Assembly (NCBI GenBank): GCA_963921935.1
Contig: OY998181.1
Coordinates: 124,330,957 to 124,394,956, forward strand
Length of the DNA: 64,000 nucleotides
Reading direction: 5' to 3'
Origin: Galeruca laticollis
Lineage: Eukaryota; Arthropoda; Insecta; Coleoptera; Chrysomelidae
A program made the position numbers and the translations under genes. Of this stretch, positions 56,306 to 64,000 are shown piece by piece. The number at the start of each line of letters is the position of its first letter. Within the stretch, counting starts at the first letter, position 1. The notes under the pieces are model-generated. The model was not told the origin of the DNA and did no database searches. It saw only the letters and a program-made list of their open reading frames with translations.

Positions 56306-57906
56306 TGGAAGAATACGATTTTGAAATACAGTATGTCAAAGGTGTAGCGAACTACGCAGATAGTATATCAAGAATATCCATAGAAGAACTCATGGATTTA
56401 TAGATAAATCATTCACATGTCTTGGCAATCACAAGAGCACAAACGCGCAAGGAGAACGCTCAGTCAGGAAAGGATCTAAAGAAACACGAAGGAACAAAGG
56501 AAGAACGAATAGAAAAATCTTCAGTAATAAAAGTTTTAAATAATCTAGAGGCACATAAATTGCCAATTTTACACTTTGAAAATAACCGTATCTCGTTAAG
56601 GATGAGCATTCGGATCAAAAATAAATTGAAATTTAGTGAAGCCTTATTTACCGGAATACACAACTTCGACCTAGGACGAACGTTGGAAAAGCTTGAGGAG
56701 CTATCGGTAAAATTTGAAGTAAAAAGCATGAAGATATACGCAAATGATGATATATTCAAAAAGTGCACAATAGAAGAATTTATAAAAGAAGGGAATAAAA
56801 GGTTAAAAAATATACAAGTATGTATATGCGAAGTACCAAAATCGGTACAGCAGAAAGAAAAGATCCAAAAGATTTTAGAAAGATATCACAATGATCCAAT
56901 GTTTGGAGGACATGTAGAAAATAATAGATTATTAAAGAAACTAAGAGCAAATTTCAGGTAGAAAAGCATGGAGCAAGATGTAAGGAAGTATGTAAAGAAT
57001 TGTCATAAATGCCAAATGAATAAAGCAAAACTTAGTCATAAGGAAAAATTCGTCATTACAGACACATCTATAAAACCGTTTGATATCATTTACATAGACA
57101 CAATAGGTCCTTTTGTAGAAAGTAACAACGGGAATCATTATTGTATAACAATATTATGCGAACTAACCAAATACGCGGTTATGATACCGGTCAGGAACAA
57201 AGAGGCAACCACAATAGCAAAAGCTATATTTGACAATTTTATACCAAACTATGGATTGATGAAGGAGATAAGGACAGATCAAGGAACGGAATATAAGAAT
57301 GAGATAATGAAGAACTTAGCGGAACTTTTAAAAATAAAACATAATTTTTCAACGGCAAACCACCATGAAGCAATAGGCAGTTGTGAAAGATTACACAGAA
57401 TGTTTAATGAGTATATGAGAAAATGTATCAAAGATTCTAGGGATAACTGGTGCGAATTTGTAAAAATGTTTGCATATTGTTATAATACAACACCAAACAC
57501 GTATCACGGATACACTCCTTTTGAGTTATTATACGGGAGAAAACCCAACTTACCAGAATTTTTAAATGTAGAAATAGAACCGTGTTACAATCTTGAAAGA
57601 TACGATAAAGAGTTGAAATATAAGTTACAATACACAAATGAAAGAGCCAAACAGTTTTTAATAAAAAATAAGATAATTAGAGTAAATAATAGTGAAAAGG
57701 AATCTTCACCCGTAAACTTTAGATTAGGGGAATTAGTTATTCTAAGAAATGAGGAAAGAAATAAGTTCGATCCACATTATTTAGGTCCGTTTAAAATAAC
57801 GGAAGTAAAAGGCGTAAATTGCGAGGTTACATCTCAAAACAATAAAAAACAGATCGTTCATAAAAATCGATTGTATAAATACCATAACGAAAACATTTGT
57901 AAATAA
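56306..57906 (+). pseudogene. Gypsy RNase H tail and integrase
   Basis: LEEYDFEIQYVKGVANYADS ISRI (56306) is the end of RNase H, closed by TAG at 56401. 56422-56961 carries a linker and the H2C2 finger start (HNDPMFGGHVENNRLLKKL). One TAG at 56959 interrupts it; 56968-57906 then continues YVKNCHKCQ, the catalytic core with IDTIGPF, RTDQGTEYKN and HHEAIGSCERLHRMFNEYM (Asp, Asp, Glu all present), NTTPNTYHGYTPFELLYG, and a C-terminal domain FRLGELVILRNEERNKFD, YLGPFKITEV. The integrase part is nearly intact (312 codons), with only two stops upstream. Confidence 0.85.
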
Positions 57907-58032
57907 AAGTGCAGTGTGATCATAAACAACCAAGTAGTATTCAATAAACAAAACAATTAGTGAGAACTGTTAACGTTACAGGTAGTATCGAAAATTTGTC
58001 AACGATAATTTTTCTCTTCCAAGAGGGGATGA

Positions 58033-58420
58033 TGTGATGATCTCAAAAAGACATTATCCAAAAAGACATTATCAGAAGAGAAGACATTGTTGAATTTGTG
58101 TAAATAATAATTTCAATGTGGTTAGCGGGCACCGAACTATTAAGGTCAGGTAAACATAACGATAGCACGTCCGCTGTAAAATATCATATTCACATGATCA
58201 CGAAGGTCAAGAGTACGGGCCACTGACTCATTAGTTCTAATACTTCCTATAAATATAAAGGTTCAACAATTTCAGGAATGATTCATTATTATTATTTTGA
58301 ATAGTACAAATGTATATAGTGTATCTATAATTTGTGTTAGTAATTTTTAATTATATTTTATCCCAGTGAGTTTTAAACGATGTTATTTATTCAACCCTAA
58401 AGAATGGTTACGAAGTAAGT
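58033..58420 (+). repeat. Probable 3' LTR of the gypsy element (end uncertain)
   Basis: Starts TGTGATGATC straight after a polypurine tract and about 125 bp after the integrase stop. It holds CCTATAAATATAAAGG (TATA-like, about 58250). No partner LTR is available, so the end is a guess. Confidence 0.5.
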
Positions 58421-58475
58421 GTTCCTCAAAGATAAATGGTTTTATGGTTAAAGAAGTCTATACGAGGGGCACTTA

Positions 58476-58838
58476 CTAAGTAACCACCACACCTGGTAGG
58501 CGATATGAAGGAAGTGCGATTTGGTGTTTGTTCAGGTATTTGTTTTGAGGAGATGGTTTTGAGTACGTGTTGATTTTGTTTGAAGTGCGTGGTGAGGTTG
58601 TTTTGGGTTTGGTTGATGTGAGAAGGGGGAATGCCTCTTTCGCGAGGTGGGATAAGAGTTTTCGGCTAGCAGGGTAGTTGAGGAATTCGGTCTGGGCTTT
58701 AGCTGCTTCTGGATTGAAATTGGGGTGGTCGGTGTTGATTTGGTCAAGCATTGCTTGCGTTTCTGGAGAGATAGTGAAATTGGAGAGTCTTGAAGAGGAT
58801 TTGACAGTTTTACTGCTGCATGTTTGTTTGGAGAACAT
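58476..58838 (-). CDS. Unrecognised 120-codon ORF
   Basis: ATG 58838 to TAA about 58476 on the minus strand: MFSKQTCSSKTVKSSSRLSN, SPETQAMLDQINTDHPNFNP EAAKAQTEFLNYPASRKLL, then a Ser/Thr/Pro/Lys-rich tail (TSTKPKTTSPRTSNKINTYS). Its GC is clearly higher than the flanks. The layout would fit the N terminus of a non-LTR ORF1, but I recognise no family. The plus-strand ORF at 58678 is its shadow. Confidence 0.35.
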   Translation of the reverse strand: MFSKQTCSSKTVKSSSRLSNFTISPETQAMLDQINTDHPNFNPEAAKAQTEFLNYPASRKLLSHLAKEAFPLLTSTKPKTTSPRTSNKINTYSKPSPQNKYLNKHQIALPSYRLPGVVVT

Positions 58839-59042
58839 TTTGTTGTTTTGGGCGTGTAGTGTTAGGATTTGGATGTGAAAGCTGACACCGACAGCGGACT
58901 CACTGCCGGAGGGAGTTGCCTCAGTAGTTAAAAGTTTCCTGACTTATTAGCTTTCAGGAATTTCATATTTACCTAGATGCTAAATGTCCTTCCTTCGTCT
59001 AGTGAGCGTGGCTTCAGTTGATTTGGAATCTAAAAAACAGAG

Positions 59043-59312
59043 TTAATTCATTTTCATAAATAATATTTTATTCCAGAGAAGCAATTGTATACACTTCCTA
59101 GTGTTAACTTGTGAACTGTCAAACTGATAAGTTCGGCAGAACATGTGGGGTGGATCGGCTTCTGCGTTGGTGGCGTTCACGTTACCGGTGAAGTCGACTG
59201 TGCATTGGTTTGGATCAGTGACCAATTCTTCTGTACCCCCTTCCTCAAGGGATGGACTGGAGCCACTGATCTGTGCATAATTCTTAAGTAACTCATTGAG
59301 GCTACTTTCCAT
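59043..59312 (-). CDS. Unrecognised ORF with polyadenylation signal, possible terminal exon or processed copy
   Basis: Minus strand, 89 codons from ATG 59312, in frame with a few upstream codons (SIHEPPY). It reads MESSLNELLKNYAQISGSSP, DPNQCTVDFTGNVNATNAEA, DPPHMFCRTYQFDSS. GC content and codon use are those of a real gene and differ from the AT-rich surroundings. AATAAA lies within the last codons (about 59066). No splice acceptor is obvious. It may be the 3' part of a host gene or a retrocopy. Confidence 0.35.
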   Translation of the reverse strand: MESSLNELLKNYAQISGSSPSLEEGGTEELVTDPNQCTVDFTGNVNATNAEADPPHMFCRTYQFDSSQVNTRKCIQLLLWNKILFMKMN

Positions 59313-59329
59313 ATAGGGCGGCTCATGTA

Positions 59330-61560
59330 TGGAGAAACTAAGTTATGGTTTGAAAACTAGAGTTTTTAAATTTAATCGTTAACAAACTTTACGAAATGAA
59401 TTTTCAGAAAAAATGATACACTGGGAGTAATTTTAAGCCAATTGTCTGTTATATAATATTAAAAAAATTAAACTAAAATGGCATCAGATTTGATAGATGT
59501 AATTTATGTATTAGATGGCGCAGAATCCAAGTATGTCAATATATACAGAGTATTCCATTTGATTTTTTTAAGTCTCATATCGAGTCCGGTGAAACCAGAG
59601 GTCGACCATATTGTTTTGTTATGTCAAAAAATTAAAAATTAGGCCTAATATAACCCACCTAAATTTCAGTAACATCGAACAATCCATTCAAAAATTATAG
59701 CGGTGGCCAATGACTCATTTACACCCGATATACTACAAAAAAAAAATACAACACAAATGTGGTTCATTAACTCTTGCCTTATTTGTGAATGCTTCTTCGA
59801 CTTCAGCTCCACAGCGTTTGAATTCACTTCGAAATACGTCTAATTATCGACCAGACAGTTAATTAAATCAATTATTTCATTCACGCATAGTTCCACCGAT
59901 AAAAAGTTATGAATTTAGTCACATGATGTGCAATATAATCGACTATTCAGGTAAAAAAAAATATGAGCGGCTATTTAATTCGATTGTAGAAGAGTGCTAT
60001 GACAAGTGTCAAAATTTAACGTAAAATTAACTCAAAATTGAAAATGTGTCGATTTGGTTCATATTCCACTAAAGAAATCAGTGATAATATAAGCAAATCC
60101 ATCCTAGAAAATACCAAAAAGAGTCTGTCTGGAGATAATTTATGTATTTTTGTCGGCAGAAAATTATGAATTAAGTGGGACTAACCCAACTTTCGTGATA
60201 GCCGAAATACTCAAAGATTGGACATAAATAAAATGGCGAGAAATATAAAGAGTATACAATTAAATTAATGTGGAGCTCAACAGCTAGAGCTCTCCAAGAA
60301 TTATAATTCAGTGAACATAATCGAAAGATAAATCCATTTGAAGATATCGAATTCCAGAGTGCCAGGTATGCGAAATCTGCAATGTTGTTCTCAAAAGAGG
60401 CAGGAAAGCTCAGACGCACTTACTTTAGATAAATTGAATACTATTATAGATATAATGATAATACCCCAGACAGACTTCATAAGAAATTTCTTCAAAATAT
60501 ATGTAGAGTTGGTCTGGCTATTGCCAAATCGATTATTTTAAGAGAGAAATGAATACCGACGGACCTTTTCTGGCAGGATCGAATATAATCCTCTATTCAC
60601 AGAAACTTAACAACAGTAAACATATAAATCGTTGTCCTGTACGTATTTTCTTGTAACTTCTTAGCCATTGAGCAGCAAACATAACCATCAACCGCTTTTT
60701 CTTGACTCCAAAACCATATTTGAAAACAGTGATTTGCATAGTACAAAAATTTAAACAGAAACTGTAATTGCTTCCAGAAATTATCAGATACCAAATAGAA
60801 ATTGACTTCGAAGAACTCAAGGAAATCAGCCGAATTTCAAAACAATTAAAACCAATCACAGAAATCGAAGAAAACCCGTATAAGACAAGCACAATAGAAC
60901 AATCATTGGAATCACAATCGCATGAGCTTTAATCTACATTTTTGTTAAATACAGAACACGCATTTTCAAAATTTTCAAGAAGAAGCCAAAACAAAAAGAC
61001 ATTTCGAAAATCCACTCCGTGTTTCTCGAAATCTAAAGACGGGAGGAGTTATATCCACAGCCTTATCTGAGAAACACTTGCAAAACTGGAACTTAAAAAC
61101 ACTTTTATATATATTGTCTTTTGTTACTATTTGTTCAGCTCTGTTTATAAATTATTCTTTGTACCCGTGCAAATAAACAAAAAATTATTTTCGATTTTTT
61201 AAAAAGTGTATTTTCTCAAAAGAAGGTAAAAGTTGAAATTTAATGTTGATAAACGTTTGTGAATAATTGGCTTGCTTTGACTTAAGCGAAAATGACAAAT
61301 ATGACCGGAACCTTAGCGAATGATACACAAACAACAACTCTAATTGCCAATCAAATATTGTTTATAACAATTGTGTTTTTAATGCTACAAATAATTTTTA
61401 GTTAAAATGACATAATACTAGTGATGTAATTAGGTAGGACATTCCATTTATTAGGTAATGGTTTTTGAATTTTTAGTTAGTAGGTACCTAATGTAATAGC
61501 GCCTAATATCTGATTAAATAGGTAGTTATAAGAAATTATTAAACGTATATTTAGTTTTTA
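59330..61560. other. Long stretch without a recognised gene
   Basis: Short open stretches occur: 60338-60541 +, 60790-60930 + (EIDFEELKEISRISKQLKPI), and 61034-61160 + ending in a hydrophobic run LLYILSFVTICSALFINYSL. They do not join into a model I can name. They could be an old, shattered retroelement gene. Confidence 0.3.
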
Positions 61561-61689
61561 TTATTATTATTTTGTTAATATTTTTCACGAGTACAACTAA
61601 TACATTAGTTAATTGTCATGCCCTAAGACTTTCATTTTCATAGGTATGTACGAGGATACCTAAACTATGAAAAAAAATGTTTCAGTCTT

Positions 61690-62690
61690 TAGTAAAACAA
61701 AATGGTTCTTAATAAAATATAAAAACAACATGTCCTTTTCACTTTAGTAATAAAGAAGGCATTTAATTTTTGAATTCAAATATTTATCTTTGCAACACAA
61801 TTCACTTAGTATTTCTAAAATAGAAGAAAAGTAAGGTTTTATAGAAAAGCGATGTCTACGACAGTTTATCAAAGATTCTTAATAATATAAAAAAACAACA
61901 GGTTCCTTTCACTTTAGTTATAAAGAAGGCATTTAGTATTTGTATTCAACTATTTATCTTTGCTACACATATCATTTAGTATTACTAAAATAGAAGGAAA
62001 GTAAGTTTTTATAGAAAATCGGTGCCAGTGGCAGTTTATCAAAGATTCTTAATAAAATAAAAAAACAACAGGTTCGTTTCACTTTAGTAATAAAGGAGGC
62101 ACTCAGTTTTTGAATTCAAATATGTATCTTTGCAACACATCTCACTCAGTATTACTAAAATAGAAGGAAAGTAAGATTTTATAGAAAAGCGATATCTATG
62201 GCAGTTTATCAAATATTCTTAATAAAATAAAAAAACAACAAGTTCCTTTCACTTCAGTAATAAAGAAGGCATTTAATTTTTTAATTCAAATATTTATCTT
62301 TGCAACACAATTCACTTAGTATTACCTAAGATTTTATAGAAAAGCGATGTCTATGGCAGTTTATCAAGGATTCTTAATAAAATAAAAAAACAACAGGTTC
62401 CTTTCACTTTAGTAATAAAGAATTCATTTAATTTTTGTATTCAAATATTTATCTTTGCAACACAATTCACTTAATATTACTAAAATAGAAGGAAAGTAAG
62501 ATTCTATACAAAAGCGATGTCTATAGCAGATTATCAAATATTTTTAATAAAATAAAAAAACAACAAGTCCCTTTCACTTTAGTAATAAAGAAGACATTCA
62601 GATTTTGAATTCGAATATTTATCTTTGCAACACAATTCACTTAGTATTACTAAAATAAAATAGAAGAGAAGTATGTTTTTGTAGAAAAGC
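61690..62690. repeat. Tandem array, unit about 170 bp, about 6 copies
   Basis: TTCCTTTCACTTTAGTAATA and ATTTATCTTTGCAACACA recur near 61735, 61905, 62074, 62243, 62398 and 62571. Each unit also holds GATTCTTAATAAAATAAAAA and TTATAGAAAAGCGAT. One unit is shorter by about 15 bp. Confidence 0.88.
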
Positions 62691-62772
62691 GATTTGTGAT
62701 GTCAAAATCGTCTTTGCTATACGTCACGTTGACAGTCATTTACTCTAGCTTCTGATTGTTTATAATTAAATC

Positions 62773-63093
62773 ATGGCAGAGAGCAACCAAAAAACTATTT
62801 AAAACCTTATATTATATGTAATTCTTGCACCAAAATAGGGGACATTCCTATGTCTCATAAAAATTTAATTAAAGTATTTGCCATCTTTTTCACGTAAAAC
62901 CAGGGCTCAGCAGAACAAAATTTCATCAAAATATTACATATATTTTATGAAACAGAGATCTGATGAAAATGAAAAATAAAGGTGATAATTATGCTCCTCG
63001 TTACTCTCCGTTGCAAAGAGAAGAGGTCCAGCCAGAATTTCAAAAACATTTAGCGTTAATAGAAGAAATATCGAAACAAATATTTGTTAAATA
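62773..63093 (+). pseudogene. Possible degraded small gene
   Basis: ATG at 62773 (MAESNQKT) is followed, after a shift, by YLKPYIICNSCTKIGDIPMS and later, from 62968, by GDNYAPRYSPLQREEVQPEF QKHLALIEEISKQIFVK and a stop at 63093. The last stretch looks like genuine protein sequence. The middle is broken by stops or by an unseen intron. I recognise no family. Confidence 0.25.
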
Positions 63094-64000
63094 ATTGTTT
63101 GTATCTATTTACTATTTTGACATAAATAAAAACATTACAAAGCATAATTCTGGATAGGTACTGATGTTTGAACCATATGATAGCTGTAAAAAAATTCCAC
63201 TTATTAATTTTGTTTGCCTAGTTTGGCAGGAGGAAAAAAATTCCGAATAATTTGAAGGTTGCCATGGGCAAGTGTTGAAATTACATTATGTAATTGGCTT
63301 AAAATCACAGGTGTAAAATTTTCTTACCGAATCCCCCACGTCCTTGAATTAATGTCCGGAAATTTTTCGTCAGTCACGCATTTATTTAGAAAAGTTTCTC
63401 TCATCTGCGACTCGGGAAAATTTTCAAAAAATGCGTTCCTTCGGAAAAATTTCCGGAAATAATTCAATTATAAGTGAAAATAAAAGTCGGCTATTTGTCT
63501 CTAACAATATAAAATTATATTAGAAACTTGAAGAAATTATTCAAATTCAAATAATAAAAATTTTTAACGTTAAATTTTTATACCCTTACATAGTGCTATT
63601 TCTAATCAGGAAAATCAATTAAAATCTAATTAATTAATTGCAGGTATCACCAGTTGTTTTCCAACTCCCTAATGTGCCCAGCTTTGTTTAAAGGTCATTG
63701 AATTCACTAACGAAATATCTTCAATCTGAGATAAGAGACCATAAAATACTATATAGCAAATTATAAACTGCTTTCATTTAAATAGCGCACGATTAATCAT
63801 AATTATTTAATCTTTCTGAAGCCACTCATTCCAGTATCTTGCATAAAGTGAACTGCACTAATGACACACCGATACATTTCCAATGAGTAACCAATCAAGG
63901 TTTACTTCTCTTGTCACAACTTAGGTTTTCTTTCAGCTGAAGTTCGAGAATCGTCACGTTTCACATAATGTGGAGTGCTACTATCGAGAACTCTTGCTCT
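63094..64000. other. Nothing recognised to the window end
   Basis: AT-rich DNA; the ORF at 63259-63462 shows no family pattern. Confidence 0.4.

Larger units (their letters stand above)
54905..58420 (+). mobile_element. Gypsy-type element with a non-LTR ORF1-like segment in place of PR-RT
   Basis: The order is gag remnant (54905-55600), non-LTR ORF1-like segment (55630-56155), RNase H tail (56306-56403), integrase (56422-57906), purine-rich tract AAGAGGGGATGA (58021-58032), LTR start TGTGATGATC (58033). The absence of a 5' LTR and of protease/RT shows a rearranged copy. Confidence 0.7.

Noticed and set aside
57437..57637. Minus-strand ORF in the integrase
   Set aside because: Shadow of the plus-strand integrase with clear DDE motifs.
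60790..61160. Possible envelope-like gene end with a hydrophobic tail
   Set aside because: Frames do not join, no signal peptide or cleavage motif is visible, and no retroelement body precedes it.
1..64000. tRNA, rRNA, riboswitch or prokaryotic operon signals
   Set aside because: No cloverleaf, rRNA core or Shine-Dalgarno/operon layout seen; introns and transposons are clearly eukaryotic.

Overview
The window looks like AT-rich insect genomic DNA. The order is uncertain; a beetle or similar is a guess from the mix of transposons. I see no bacterial-type operons, tRNA, rRNA or CRISPR. The one convincing host gene is a short-chain dehydrogenase (retinol-dehydrogenase-like) on the + strand. It has four coding exons (4398-4518, 25265-25627, 40559-40684, 41170-41504) that join without a frame break into 314 codons. 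Its first two introns are about 20.7 kb and 14.9 kb, so more than half of the window is intron of a gene with under 1 kb of coding sequence.

Almost everything else is mobile or repetitive DNA. Region 1-4397 holds a minus-strand BEL/Pao gag, a non-LTR retrotransposon tail and a possible Inr+DPE promoter. Intron 1 (4519-25264) holds a 140-bp tandem array; a Ty3/gypsy element with an in-frame Gag-integrase fusion and no reverse transcriptase; a Crypton-like tyrosine-recombinase gene cut in two by a mariner-type element; a Tc1 (DD34E) copy; a second internally deleted gypsy element; and a satellite array interrupted by a piggyBac-like element that itself contains a Penelope-derived fold-back and a hAT-like element.

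Intron 2 (25628-40558) holds a gypsy gag-protease fragment, two Penelope-like elements (PLEs) head to head with gap-free 2160-bp arms and hammerhead-like motifs in both 3' flanks, and a nested stack: a palindromic MITE split by a mariner-type element, which is in turn split by two LTR-like insertions, each with its own 4-bp target duplication.

Downstream of the gene (41505-64000) lie a transposase fragment, a solo LTR of the 6506 gypsy family, a SWIM-type pseudogene, a second hAT-like copy with an 8-bp target duplication, another mariner-type element, an 825-bp-arm fold-back, a non-LTR ORF2 tail, a gypsy element whose middle is replaced by non-LTR ORF1-like sequence, a few unrecognised ORFs and a 170-bp tandem array.

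Most transposon genes carry stops, frameshifts or deletions. The PLE pair is the best preserved and probably the youngest insertion. The strongest candidate for something new is that pair: an intronic, single-insertion inverted repeat, able to give long double-stranded RNA if the host gene is transcribed, with a hammerhead-like core at each end. All calls come from reading motifs, splice sites and repeats by eye; no database search was run.
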